Shown here piece after piece: positions 15,978-24,649 of a stretch of DNA of 64,000 nt. A program made the position numbers and the translations under genes. The notes under the pieces are model-generated. The model was not told the DNA's origin. It saw nothing but the letters and a program-made list of their open reading frames with translations, and did not search any database. How positions within the stretch are numbered: position 1 is the first letter of the stretch; each line of letters begins with the position of its first letter. Origin of the DNA: Simkaniaceae bacterium (GTDB lineage: Bacteria; Chlamydiota; Chlamydiia; Chlamydiales; Simkaniaceae); NCBI GenBank assembly GCA_018399055.1, contig CP073762.1, forward strand, positions 1,612,001 through 1,676,000, written 5' to 3'.

Positions 15978-16451
15978 CTAGAAATACAAGTTAGAAACTT
16001 CATCTCTGTTATATTTTTTCACGCAAAGAGTCTTTGAGGGATCAATAATAACTTTTGAATATAAGGCTTCTCTTCCTAAAAGCATACGAAACCTTAAGGG
16101 ATCCCGATTAGAAAGAGTTAATTCAATTTCCCATTTTTCGGATCCAAGACAAAGCATGCTTTTTATGACATAACGCTCCTCAACTTGTGCGTTAGAGCTC
16201 ATAACATTTCTTATGTCAAATATGGGGCAAGAACAAGCTATAAAAATAGTCTTATCTCCTTGAAGAGGATTTACAGTAAACCTAACATATTTCTTTCTCC
16301 CTTTAGTAAATGGTTTAATATCAAAAGCATGGAGGGCAGAGGTTTTAGCTCCTGTATCAATTTTTGCCTTTACTGCAGGGATTTTCAGACCTGGCAAAGC
16401 CACCCATTCCTGCCATCCGATCTTAAATTTCTCTATATTTTTTTTGCTCAT
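15978..16451 (-). CDS. rimB: RimB-like retropepsin-fold protease (ATP-dependent zinc protease family)
   Basis: 157 residues: IGWQEWVALPGLKIPAVKAKIDTGAKTSALHAFDI contains the D-T-G-A aspartic-protease-like motif, followed by RYVIKSMLCLG and RMLLGREAL. In other bacteria RimB acts with RimK to process glutamate tails on ribosomal protein S6. It starts 15 bases after the RimK stop on the same strand, which supports that pairing. The function follows from family and context. Confidence 0.83.
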   Translation of the reverse strand: MSKKNIEKFKIGWQEWVALPGLKIPAVKAKIDTGAKTSALHAFDIKPFTKGRKKYVRFTVNPLQGDKTIFIACSCPIFDIRNVMSSNAQVEERYVIKSMLCLGSEKWEIELTLSNRDPLRFRMLLGREALYSKVIIDPSKTLCVKKYNRDEVSNLYF

Positions 16452-16466
16452 ATTTTTATGATAAAA

Positions 16467-17387
16467 TTACCCTTCGTATCGCTTTCTTGCACTCATTGGC
16501 AGCACTTTTTCTAAATACTTTACCACCTCTTCAGCAACACTGACCCCAGTGGTTACTTCAATACCTTCTAAACCTGGGGATGAATTGACCTCCATAATTA
16601 GAGGTCCCCTATCTGACCTTAATATGTCTACTCCAGCAAATTTTAAGCCCATTACTTTTGCTGCTTTTATAGCTAGCTCCCGTTCTTGCTTAGTAATTTT
16701 TATCGAAACTGCTGTCCCACCTCTATGCAAATTAGAACGAAAATCATCCGGATCGGCCTCTCGTTTTATGGAAGCTACGACTCTCTCACCAACCACTAAA
16801 CAACGAATATCACTTCCGTTAGATTCCTTAATATATTCTTGGACAATAATATTGGCTTTTAGTCCCATAAAAGCTTGTATGACACTTTGTGCCGCTTTTT
16901 TTGTCTCAGCTAAAACTACTCCAATTCCCTGAGTACCTTCAAGCAATTTAATAACGACAGGAACCCCTCCAACTAGTTTGATCAAATCATCTATATCATC
17001 AGGAGAATGCGCAAATCCGGTAATCGGCATACCAATCTTTGTCTTTGCCATCAGCTGTAAGGAGCGCAACTTATCCCTTGACCTAGTAATTGCAATAGAC
17101 GGATTTATAGAAAAAATGCCCATTAGTTCTAACTGACGAACAATTGCACATCCATAAAAAGTTCGGTTTGCTCCAATGCGGGGAATAATAGCATCTAAAG
17201 GAGGTAGATCAATTCCATCAATATGAATACTGGTCTTCTCTGAAGTAATATTCATATAACATGAAAGATAATCAATGACCTCTACTTCATGCCCTCTAGT
17301 TTCCGCAGCCTCCTTTAATCTATTAGTGGAATATAGCGTGTCTTTTCTTGAAAGAATCCCTATTTTTAAGCGTTTTTGCATTTTCAT
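16467..17387 (-). CDS. rimK: RimK, ATP-grasp ligase (S6 glutamylation)
   Basis: 306 residues. The N-terminal domain is [21 protein letters not shown]. The ATP-grasp core has [22 protein letters not shown] (Lys and glycine-rich loop), [22 protein letters not shown], and the magnesium site [26 protein letters not shown]. RimK adds glutamates to the C-terminus of ribosomal protein S6, altering translation. The first gene of a two-gene unit with rimB. ATG 17387 or the Met two codons on is equally possible. Confidence 0.92.
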   Translation of the reverse strand: MKMQKRLKIGILSRKDTLYSTNRLKEAAETRGHEVEVIDYLSCYMNITSEKTSIHIDGIDLPPLDAIIPRIGANRTFYGCAIVRQLELMGIFSINPSIAITRSRDKLRSLQLMAKTKIGMPITGFAHSPDDIDDLIKLVGGVPVVIKLLEGTQGIGVVLAETKKAAQSVIQAFMGLKANIIVQEYIKESNGSDIRCLVVGERVVASIKREADPDDFRSNLHRGGTAVSIKITKQERELAIKAAKVMGLKFAGVDILRSDRGPLIMEVNSSPGLEGIEVTTGVSVAEEVVKYLEKVLPMSARKRYEG

Positions 17388-17495
17388 AACTCTTCTGTCC
17401 CATTGAAAAAGAAATTGTCATTTAAAATATAGCTATTATTTGTTAAAAAGTGAAGATATAAGTAGTTTTAGGATTAAATTATATGGAGAAGGTTA

Positions 17496-18254
17496 GTGAA
17501 AGTATTTGATGCACATTTTCATATTATTGACCCCGCGTATCCTTTGGAGGAGAATCAGGGTTACTTACCTGATCCCTTCACGGCTGATGATTATTCCAAA
17601 TGGATCGAGCAACTCAAGATTCAGGGAGGAGCGATCGTCTCCGCTTCCTTTCAAGGGTTCGACACCTCTTACCTTGAAAAGGCTCTTAAAAAGCTTGGTC
17701 CTGGGTTTGTCGGTGTGATCCAAGCTCCAAGTGCAATTGAAGACAGCGAGATCATTCGTCTCAATTCTCTAGGTGTGCGCGCCGTTCGTTTCAATATCAA
17801 GCGTGGCGGATCTGAAACGCTGGATCATCTACAAGATTTTAGCCAGAGGATTTATGAACTCGCCCGCTGGCATGTGGAACTCTATATTGATTCTAAAAAG
17901 CTCCCTCCCCTGCTTCCTCTATTAAAAAAACTCCCTTCGGTAAGCATCGATCACCTAGGTCTATCTCAAGAAGGATTTCATTCGGTTCTTGATCTGGCTG
18001 CGCATGGAGTCAAAATCAAAGCAACGGGGTTCGGTCGTGTTGACTTTGATGTTCTTCCTGCTCTTAAAAAGCTTTATCAAGAAAACCACGAAACGCTTCT
18101 TTTTGGAACGGATTTACCCTCAACGCGCGCTAAACGCTCCTTTTCTCCCTGTGATCTTCAGCTCATCACAGACAATTTCCCCAAAGAGGCGATAGAAAAA
18201 ATCCTATGGAAAAATAGCTCAGATTTCTACCGACCTCAAACGCTTCGCTTGTGA
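17496..18254 (+). CDS. Amidohydrolase 2-family TIM-barrel metal hydrolase
   Basis: 252 residues from GTG 17496, preceded by GGAGAAGG. VFDAHFHIID carries the metal-binding His-x-His. Later, SIDHLGLS, IKATGFGR and LLFGTDLPSTRA give the conserved His and Asp of strand 8. Members hydrolyse or decarboxylate cyclic and amide compounds; the substrate here is unknown. Its 3' end overlaps the convergent phosphotransferase gene by 19 bases. Confidence 0.8.
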   Translation: MKVFDAHFHIIDPAYPLEENQGYLPDPFTADDYSKWIEQLKIQGGAIVSASFQGFDTSYLEKALKKLGPGFVGVIQAPSAIEDSEIIRLNSLGVRAVRFNIKRGGSETLDHLQDFSQRIYELARWHVELYIDSKKLPPLLPLLKKLPSVSIDHLGLSQEGFHSVLDLAAHGVKIKATGFGRVDFDVLPALKKLYQENHETLLFGTDLPSTRAKRSFSPCDLQLITDNFPKEAIEKILWKNSSDFYRPQTLRL

Positions 18255-19132
18255 TCCGCAAGCACTTCCTTAATAATGCGCCAACATTGCATGGACTCAG
18301 AATTGTTTGAATTTGTAAAACCAGCGGCAGTAAGTAGAGCTTTCCACAAAGTCCAAGCGCGAGCGCGAGCCCATGTCTCTGTGTCAAATGGTAACATCGT
18401 GCGAAAAACCTCCCGACTTTTACCTTCAAATAACGTCCAAGTGATCGCAAGATCGCAAGCTGGATCCCCGACCGTCAGCTGACCAAAATCGATAACAGCA
18501 CAGAGCTCACCCACTCGCGTTAAGAGATTACCAGCACTGATATCGCCATGAACCCATACAGCCGTATGATTCCAAGAGGTTGCAAGAGCTGTTTCCCAGA
18601 CTTTCAGCGCAGCACTAATGTCTATTTTGTCCTTTAGATTAACAATTGCTCGACGTATATCAGCGTCGTAAACCGATAGCAATCCTCCACGATAACAACT
18701 ATGTGGTCCAGGCAATGGGCCACCCTTTGCATCGATTTTTTGCAAAGCCACAAGAAATTGAGCTAGACTCGCAGCAAATTTGCCTAGATCGGCTATTGGA
18801 GTAGAAGCAACTGTATCCCCTTCAAGCCAACGATAAATGGACCATTTCCATGGATAAGCATCACTGGGGTTAGCCATTTCCAAAGGGACTGGAATAGAAA
18901 GTGGAAGATGGGGCGCCAGTCTTGGCAGCCACTTGTGTTCTTTCTCCACCTGAGCTGCATATCCCGAGGCGCTCGGCAAGCGTATGAGCATGTCCTCTCC
19001 CAAATGAAACGTTCTGTTATCCCACCCACCCGGCATAACCTGTCGAATCGAAAGGTCTTTCCACTTTGGAAACTGGCTAGCCACTAGATGATGGACAAGT
19101 GCGATGTCTATGTTTAACTGCTTATTATCCAT
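18236..19132 (-). CDS. APH-fold phosphotransferase
   Basis: 298 residues. VMPGGWDNRTFHLGEDMLIRLPS forms the N-lobe; the catalytic loop is VWVHGDISAGNLL and the metal Asp is in AVIDFGQLTVGDPACDLA. This form is common in proteins annotated as aminoglycoside phosphotransferases, many of which act on other hydroxyl compounds. It is unlike the APH(9)-like gene at 4700. Convergent with and overlapping the amidohydrolase by 19 bases. The frame is intact. Confidence 0.83.
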   Translation of the reverse strand: MDNKQLNIDIALVHHLVASQFPKWKDLSIRQVMPGGWDNRTFHLGEDMLIRLPSASGYAAQVEKEHKWLPRLAPHLPLSIPVPLEMANPSDAYPWKWSIYRWLEGDTVASTPIADLGKFAASLAQFLVALQKIDAKGGPLPGPHSCYRGGLLSVYDADIRRAIVNLKDKIDISAALKVWETALATSWNHTAVWVHGDISAGNLLTRVGELCAVIDFGQLTVGDPACDLAITWTLFEGKSREVFRTMLPFDTETWARARAWTLWKALLTAAGFTNSNNSESMQCWRIIKEVLADHKRSV

Positions 19133-19155
19133 ATATTTTTTGATCGGAAAAAAGC

Positions 19156-20703
19156 TTAACCTAGTTTATCTGAGGCCACGTGATAATCGGGGTCTTCTAA
19201 TACATTTGTCTCGACCATATCTCCTGCTCTACCTAGGAGCAATTTACACTCAGGGCTGAGGTGACGAAGATGCAAGTTTTTTCCTAACGCCATATAGCGT
19301 TCGGTAATAAATTGTATCGCTTCAATCGCCGAGTGATCGGTCACCCGCGCATGCATAAAGTCGATAATCACTTCTTTCGGGTCGTCTTTTATTTCAAACA
19401 AGGTTTTGAACTGCGTTACAGATCCGAAAAATAAAGGTCCATGCAGAATGTATTCCTTTTCACCTTTGGCATTGATTTTCTTCTCAGCATAGATGTTTTT
19501 TGCGGTGTCCCATGCAAAGACCAATGCGGCAATAATCACCCCTATGACAACAGCCACAGCTAAATTAGTAAAAACAGTGACAAGCGTCACCAAAGCAATG
19601 ATAAAAGCATCGTGCTTGGGGATCTTATGCATAAATTTAAACGTTGCCCACTCGAAGGTTGAGATTACCACCATAAACATCACACCCACCAAGGCTGCCA
19701 AGGGAATCAATTTAATGACGGGCCAGAGAAAAATGATAAAAACAAAAAGAGTGATCCCAGCAACAATTCCTGAAAACCTCCCACGCCCACCAGAATTAAT
19801 GTTAATCATGCTCTGCCCCAACATCGCGCAACCACCCATCCCTTTGAAAAAACCCGAGACAACGTTTCCAAGACCTTGAGCGATACATTCTTTATTAGCT
19901 CGACCTCTGGTGTGGGTGATTTCATCAATAAGTGACAGGGTCATTAACGACTCGGAAAGCCCAATAATGCACAGTGTAATTGCATAGGGCACGATAACTT
20001 TAAGAGCAGTGAAGCTCAATGGGATCTGCAACCAGGCAAAGGTCGGAAATGCTGCAGAAACCTGCTCTCCCCCCATCATATCATCAACCACACGGGTATC
20101 TAAGTTGAAAAGATGCACCAGTGCCGAAACGAGGGCAATAGCGACTAAGGCAGACGGTATTTTCTTAGTGAATTTTGGGACAAAGTAGGTCACAGCCATG
20201 GCAACGATAATCAACCCAATCATTAAATACAGCGGATAACCTGTTAACCAAACTGTTTCACCACCACCGGTGACTTTAAACTGCTCTAATTGCGCTAAGA
20301 AAATAACAATTGCTAAACCATTCACAAACCCCACCATTACTGGCTTAGGCAAAATACGAATGAGCTTGCCAAGCCGAAATGCTCCCACCAGTATCTGAAA
20401 GATACCTGTTAACACCACAGTTGCAAATAGATATTCTACTCCATATTGGATGACTAAAGAGACAATGACCACCGCCATCGCGCCCGTTGCACCCGAGATC
20501 ATTCCGGGCCGGCCACCAAATATCGCAGTAATGATGCACATGAAAAACGCTGAAAACAACCCCACCAATGGGTCAAGATGCGCCACTAGTGCAAATGCAA
20601 TGGATTCGGGAATGAGAGCCAAGGCAACAGTGAGCCCGGAGAAAAAATCAATATTCCATTTACCCTCAAAAGGCATCAGAAATTTCTTAACACTTTGTAT
20701 CAT
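19156..20703 (-). CDS. SulP-family inorganic anion transporter with STAS domain
   Basis: 515 residues. The N-terminus DFFSGLTVALALIPESIAFALVAHLDPLVGL is the SulP signature, followed by GRPGMISGATGAMAVV, about a dozen hydrophobic segments and GMGGCAMLGQSMININSGGRGR. The C-terminal STAS domain begins near residue 430 (VIIDFMHARVTDHSAIEAI). Members carry sulfate, bicarbonate or dicarboxylates. With two carbonic anhydrases in this window, bicarbonate is as plausible as sulfate. Inner membrane, monocistronic. Confidence 0.92.
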   Translation of the reverse strand: MIQSVKKFLMPFEGKWNIDFFSGLTVALALIPESIAFALVAHLDPLVGLFSAFFMCIITAIFGGRPGMISGATGAMAVVIVSLVIQYGVEYLFATVVLTGIFQILVGAFRLGKLIRILPKPVMVGFVNGLAIVIFLAQLEQFKVTGGGETVWLTGYPLYLMIGLIIVAMAVTYFVPKFTKKIPSALVAIALVSALVHLFNLDTRVVDDMMGGEQVSAAFPTFAWLQIPLSFTALKVIVPYAITLCIIGLSESLMTLSLIDEITHTRGRANKECIAQGLGNVVSGFFKGMGGCAMLGQSMININSGGRGRFSGIVAGITLFVFIIFLWPVIKLIPLAALVGVMFMVVISTFEWATFKFMHKIPKHDAFIIALVTLVTVFTNLAVAVVIGVIIAALVFAWDTAKNIYAEKKINAKGEKEYILHGPLFFGSVTQFKTLFEIKDDPKEVIIDFMHARVTDHSAIEAIQFITERYMALGKNLHLRHLSPECKLLLGRAGDMVETNVLEDPDYHVASDKLG

Positions 20704-20785
20704 CGGGATCCAGGTTAGGCTTCATCTATGAATGGGCCGGCCATACTATACAAAATTCCAATTCCAAGGAAGTAAATAGTCTCAT

Positions 20786-21240
20786 CTATTTTGGACGATT
20801 AAGCTTTTGCCACAACTTGTAAACAGCTAGAGCTTCGTCATCTGGCTGATGCTCCATAGGCATCGCACGCTCTTTCCAAGGTTTACCAATTTCCTCATAG
20901 AAATTTAGAAGTGTAAATTACTTGCGATCATCCACATAAAACTTAGAGTAATCGTCTCGTGTCGTTATAAATACGACCTTTTCTGGACAGCAAGGCACAT
21001 TGGGCAAGGGTGGGCAAGAATATAAAACGTGCATCCATGAAAATGCTCGGATTCTAGAAGCTGAGAACCCTTTTGTATCGCTAAAATTTCAGCATGGGCA
21101 GTGGGATCATTTGTTTGAGCCACTTGATTGGCTGCCTCGACCAATACTTCTCCATCCTTAGTGATAAAGCAAGCAAAGGGCCGCCCACCACTTTTCACAT
21201 TCCCCCTGGCAATTTCAATCGTTCTATCTACAAAATCCAT
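20786..21240 (-). pseudogene. Nucleoside deaminase (CDA-fold), frameshift plus nonsense
   Basis: The first part (from 21240) reads DFVDRTIEIARGNVKSGGRPFACFI, PTAHAEILAI (zinc His and proton-shuttle Glu) and LAHPCPMCLA (two zinc Cys). The frame then ends at 20965. The expected continuation, CPEKVVFITTRDDYSKFYVDDRK, lies in another frame, is stopped by TAA, and resumes FTLLNFYEEIGKPWKERAMPM to TAG 20786. One indel and one nonsense change therefore inactivate it. The family includes guanine and tRNA adenosine deaminase relatives. Confidence 0.72.
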
Positions 21241-21374
21241 TCTAAAACCGTTAACTGCTTCCTTATTCTAGCTATACCATCTTACTCTATTTCATGGAGA
21301 GCTTTGTTAAAAAGTTGAAAAAACCACAAATTTAAAATACAACCGACCCGTTATTCATTACAAAGGATTAATAA

Positions 21375-21815
21375 ATGAAGAAAATAATTTTTAGTTTGTT
21401 GTTAATTTTCGCATCTTATTCTTACGCAAATGAGAACAAGATTTTCTCCTATATGGATACTCATGCAATGGGAGGATATCCCATGTTGGGATTTGGGTCT
21501 CGTTACCAAGGTGGAATCCACGGATTTGATATTTCTATGAACACCTGCGTCCTTAGGCCTCCCGTTTCTTTAGAAACCTTCCAATTAAGAGGCCCCTACC
21601 TTATATATCCCAAAGAAAAGGGGCTATATCTAGGTGTAGGGATGGGACTTGTAAACGAAAAGGAACTCCTAGACCACATGAGCGCCTCTATCGAAGGCTC
21701 TCTGGGCTACCAGTGGAACAATAACCTCTTCTTAGAAGCAACTACTACGACTCCCCTTTCAAAAACATCTGCAGCCAAGGTCTGGCCGGGCCTTACCATT
21801 GGCTATGGGTTCTAG
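21375..21815 (+). CDS. Small secreted, probable outer-membrane protein
   Basis: 146 residues. A signal peptide (MKKIIFSLLLIFASYSYA) precedes a glycine-rich, strand-like sequence: AMGGYPMLGFGSRYQGGIHGFDIS, GLYLGVGMGLVNE, ASIEGSLGYQW and a terminal LTIGYGF ending in Phe. This suggests a small or partial beta-barrel. I do not recognise a named family. AAGGA lies 11 bases upstream of the ATG. Confidence 0.6.
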   Translation: MKKIIFSLLLIFASYSYANENKIFSYMDTHAMGGYPMLGFGSRYQGGIHGFDISMNTCVLRPPVSLETFQLRGPYLIYPKEKGLYLGVGMGLVNEKELLDHMSASIEGSLGYQWNNNLFLEATTTTPLSKTSAAKVWPGLTIGYGF

Positions 21816-21828
21816 ATAGCGTCTTCAA

Positions 21829-22464
21829 TTAGCTCTGTTCAACCAAAATAGCTCTTGCCGGAGCTCCATCGGAACCTGCAATTTTTATCGGGAGACAGTA
21901 AAGCGTATAGGCCCCTGGAGAAACCTCTGTAAGATCGATTCCCTCAAGGATCACCACCTCTGCCTTGAGAAGGATTTGGTGGGTAGCAACAAGACAATCA
22001 AACGGGGCAACACTGAAATAATCCACCCCAACGAGCTTGACGCCTTGCTCCACAAGGTACTCTGCACCATCGGCGCTGATTGCAACGTAATCCTCGATAA
22101 ACTCAGTTGCTCCGCTTGCCCACTCCTGTGAATTTCGGGTTTTAACTAGAAGGCGCTCTGTATTTGGAGGAATATTAGCCCCTTTCAAAATTTCTTTTGT
22201 AATAAGTGCAGCATCCAACACTTCGACAACAACGGCCTTACCTATCAACACTTCCAAAGACAATTTCTCGACAGAGTCCCCATCCTTTAGAAAATGACAG
22301 GGGGCGTCTACATGAGTCCCTGTGTGGGCGCTCATCTTGATTGCTGTAACATTGGCCATTCCTCCCTTGCTCAGCTCAAGAAGTTTCTTGAACTCAGCCC
22401 CCCTATCCCCAGGCCAAGTCGGAATAGACTCTGATAGAGTCACAGAAATGTCATACATTTTCAT
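21829..22464 (-). CDS. Cyclase-family hydrolase (kynurenine formamidase-like)
   Basis: 211 residues. YDISVTLSESIPTWPGD opens the protein and AHTGTHVDAPCHFLKDG is the metal-binding HxGTHxDxPxH motif of the cyclase family. LVGVDYFSVAP and VILEGIDLTEVSPGAYTLYCLPIKIAGSDGAPARAIL complete it. Members hydrolyse N-formylkynurenine or related amides; the substrate is not determined. Complete length. Convergent with the small OMP gene. Confidence 0.87.
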   Translation of the reverse strand: MKMYDISVTLSESIPTWPGDRGAEFKKLLELSKGGMANVTAIKMSAHTGTHVDAPCHFLKDGDSVEKLSLEVLIGKAVVVEVLDAALITKEILKGANIPPNTERLLVKTRNSQEWASGATEFIEDYVAISADGAEYLVEQGVKLVGVDYFSVAPFDCLVATHQILLKAEVVILEGIDLTEVSPGAYTLYCLPIKIAGSDGAPARAILVEQS

Positions 22465-22609
22465 GAGAACTAATATAGTGTGGAAGTAAAAATTAATTCA
22501 ACGCATTCCTTTTTTCAAAAACCTTTCAGCGAATGTTAACATTTACATATCTATTAACCGATCAAACATGATAGACTAGTGGAAGTTTCAAAATTAAGTT
22601 GGTTAAAAA

Positions 22610-24304
22610 ATGACATTCGATGATTTAGATCTTCATCCTAAAATTCTTGAAGCAATTGCTGCTGCAGGATACTCTGAACCGACAGAGATTCAAAAAGCGG
22701 TTATTCCTATGGTTAAAGAAGGAGTCGACATCCGAGCTTCAGCACAAACGGGAACGGGAAAAACCGCTGCCTTTTTGCTGCCTGCTATTAACCATTTAGT
22801 GAACTCCCCCTCAAAAGGTGGCAAAGGCCCTCGAGTCCTGATTCTTGTTCCAACACGCGAACTTGCGATGCAGATTGAAACACAAGCCAAAAAATACACC
22901 AAGTATCTCCCTCATGTCAAAGCGGTTTCCGTTGTTGGAGGAATCCCCTATCACAAACAAGCTCCAAAGCTTAAACGTTCGTTGGACATTCTTATTGCGA
23001 CACCTGGAAGGCTTATTGACTTCATCCACCAAAAGAAAGTTGAATTCCCAAGGCTCGAAATGCTTATCCTTGATGAAGCCGACCGAATGCTCGATATGGG
23101 TTTTGTAAAGCCTGTAGAAGATATCGCTTCGCAAACCCCCTCTGATAGACAAACTCTAATGTTTTCTGCGACAATGCAGGGAAGTGTCGTTAAGCTTTCG
23201 AAAAAGCTCTTAAATAATCCTAAAGAGATCGCAATTGATTCTAAGCAAGTAACTCATGAAAATATTGAGCAGAAAGTACATTTTGTTGATGATCTTCACC
23301 ACAAAAATCGTATTCTTGACCATATCCTGAGTCAGGATAACGTAACAAATGCGATTGTCTTCACTTCAACAAAGCGCCATGCTGGCCAGCTTGTTGATGA
23401 GTTGCGCGATAAAGGATATCCTACAGGCGCCCTCCATGGCGATATGAATCAGAGACAGCGCACACGCACCATAGCACAGCTTCGGAACGGATCAATTTGT
23501 ATCCTTGTTGCGACCGACGTCGCCTCTCGAGGAATCGACGTCCAGGAGATCTCCCATGTTATCAATTTCGACATTCCTGAAAATGCAGAAGATTACGTCC
23601 ACCGTATCGGCCGTACTGGACGCGCTGGAGCCAAGGGAACAGCCCTGACTCTAGTCGCTGGACGCGACGCCTATATGATGAAGCAGATCGAGAAGTTCAC
23701 CGGGCAACAGATTGATAGCGCCGTGATCCCAGGCCTAGAGCCAGATCCAACTAAAATTTCTTCAAATGGCCCTCCACGAAGATCTCGCAATCATAGATCT
23801 GACCACACACGTTCATCTCGCGGCGGCAATAAGCCTAGTTTTTCTCGAGGTGATAAAAAGACCGGATCATCTTGGGGCGATAAAAAGCCTGGTTCTTCCT
23901 ATGGCGAGAAACGCTCAAGTTCTCCTCGTGGCGAAAAGAAAGCTGGATCTTCTTGGGGCGATAAAAAGCCTGGTTCTTCCTATGGCGAGAAACGCTCAAG
24001 TTCTCCTCGTGGCGAAAAGAAAGCTGGATCTTCTTGGGGCGATAAAAAGCCTGGTTCTTCCTATGGCGAGAAGCGCCCAAGTTCTCCTCGTGGCGAAAAG
24101 AGAGCCGGATCATCTTGGAGCGACAAAAAGCCTGGTTCTTCCTACGGCGAGAAGCGCTCAAGTTCTCCTCGTGGCGAAAAGAGAGCCGGACCATCTTGGG
24201 GCGACAAAAAGCCTCGAAGCAGTGCTCGTCCTTCTAGGAATGAAAACCAAGGCTTCAAACCCAGAAAAACTACCCTGAATAAGAGCCGTCGCCAAGGTAG
24301 ATAA
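22610..24304 (+). CDS. DEAD-box ATP-dependent RNA helicase (RhlE-like) with repeat tail
   Basis: 564 residues. The Q motif FDDLDLHPKILEAIAAAGY, motif I AQTGTGKTAAF, Ia PTRELA, TPGRLIDF, DEAD box (LILDEADRMLDMG), SAT, then ATDVASRGIDV and HRIGRTGRAG are all intact. It unwinds RNA duplexes, probably in ribosome assembly or RNA decay. From residue ~385 the tail is Ser/Lys/Arg/Gly-rich. Residues ~422-529 are four near-identical 27-residue units (WGDKKPGSSYGEKRSSSPRG...), like RGG-type RNA-binding tails. Confidence 0.95.
   Translation: MTFDDLDLHPKILEAIAAAGYSEPTEIQKAVIPMVKEGVDIRASAQTGTGKTAAFLLPAINHLVNSPSKGGKGPRVLILVPTRELAMQIETQAKKYTKYLPHVKAVSVVGGIPYHKQAPKLKRSLDILIATPGRLIDFIHQKKVEFPRLEMLILDEADRMLDMGFVKPVEDIASQTPSDRQTLMFSATMQGSVVKLSKKLLNNPKEIAIDSKQVTHENIEQKVHFVDDLHHKNRILDHILSQDNVTNAIVFTSTKRHAGQLVDELRDKGYPTGALHGDMNQRQRTRTIAQLRNGSICILVATDVASRGIDVQEISHVINFDIPENAEDYVHRIGRTGRAGAKGTALTLVAGRDAYMMKQIEKFTGQQIDSAVIPGLEPDPTKISSNGPPRRSRNHRSDHTRSSRGGNKPSFSRGDKKTGSSWGDKKPGSSYGEKRSSSPRGEKKAGSSWGDKKPGSSYGEKRSSSPRGEKKAGSSWGDKKPGSSYGEKRPSSPRGEKRAGSSWSDKKPGSSYGEKRSSSPRGEKRAGPSWGDKKPRSSARPSRNENQGFKPRKTTLNKSRRQGR
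23873..24196 (+). repeat. Four 81-bp tandem repeats in the helicase gene
   Basis: Units begin at TGG at 23873, 23954, 24035 and 24116, with a partial fifth at 24197. Each encodes WGDKKPGSSYGEKRSSSPRG plus EKKAGSS, with few substitutions. The first two are nearly identical in DNA, so copy number is likely to vary between strains. The period is a multiple of three, so changes keep the frame. Confidence 0.9.
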
Positions 24305-24351
24305 CAAACAACTCATTTATAAATAGATAGTGTTTGGCCAAAAATTTAAAA

Positions 24352-24387
24352 ACCTATATTAGAGGTTATATAACCTCTAATATAGGT
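24352..24387. promoter_or_regulatory. Perfect 36-bp palindrome upstream of the relic wHTH gene
   Basis: Every one of the 18 pairs around centre 24369.5 matches (half-site ACCTATATTAGAGGTTAT). It ends five bases before the lost start codon of the relic at 24393, the same position as the palindrome of the first module copy (8153-8194). A tandem operator for an autoregulator is the likeliest reading. A terminator is less likely since no U tract follows. Confidence 0.65.
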
Positions 24388-24392
24388 GGATT

Positions 24393-24649
24393 ATACTGGA
24401 ACCAATTTTTGGTGGTAAAAACGCAGAAAAAGTCCTCTTTTTTCTTCTGAAAAATGGACGTTGTTAGGGCGCAGAGTTAAAGCGTGTCTTTGAAGAAGCC
24501 CTTTCCCCTTTAAAATGCTAACCGCAACCGATAGTGTCAAAGACCGCTTGGCTAGCTTTTATCACTGGAATGATCATCAGAGCCTTGAGCAAGCTATTCT
24601 GATCAATTCAACACCTTTAGAGTGGGCGGCTCGCAACCCATTAAATTAA
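24393..24649 (+). pseudogene. Relic of a second wHTH-nucleotidyltransferase module
   Basis: From 24393, ATA-CTG-GAA aligns with the ATG-CTA-GAG start of the gene at 8197: LEPIFGGKNAEKVLFFLLKNGRC, TAG, then GAELKRVFEEALSPL. Near 24510 the sequence jumps to the C-terminal part of the nucleotidyltransferase, MLTATDSVKDRLASFYHWND and HQSLEQAI, ending at TAA 24649. It matches MLRPIDCIKDRLAGFYHWDD of the first copy. The start codon is lost, a stop is present, and the middle of both genes is deleted. Confidence 0.72.

Noticed and set aside
22811-23152. 113-codon minus ORF inside the DEAD-box gene
   Set aside because: Antisense of conserved helicase motifs; no independent support.
23766-24278. 170-codon Leu/Ala-rich ORF and a 119-codon minus ORF over the helicase tail
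   Set aside because: The 81-bp repeat keeps all copies of a frame open or closed together, so long shadow frames arise; the helicase frame has motifs and the shadows have none.
24352-24387. Palindrome as a terminator of the helicase gene
   Set aside because: The stem is AT-rich and not followed by a U tract, and its place just before a wHTH start repeats the arrangement of the first module.
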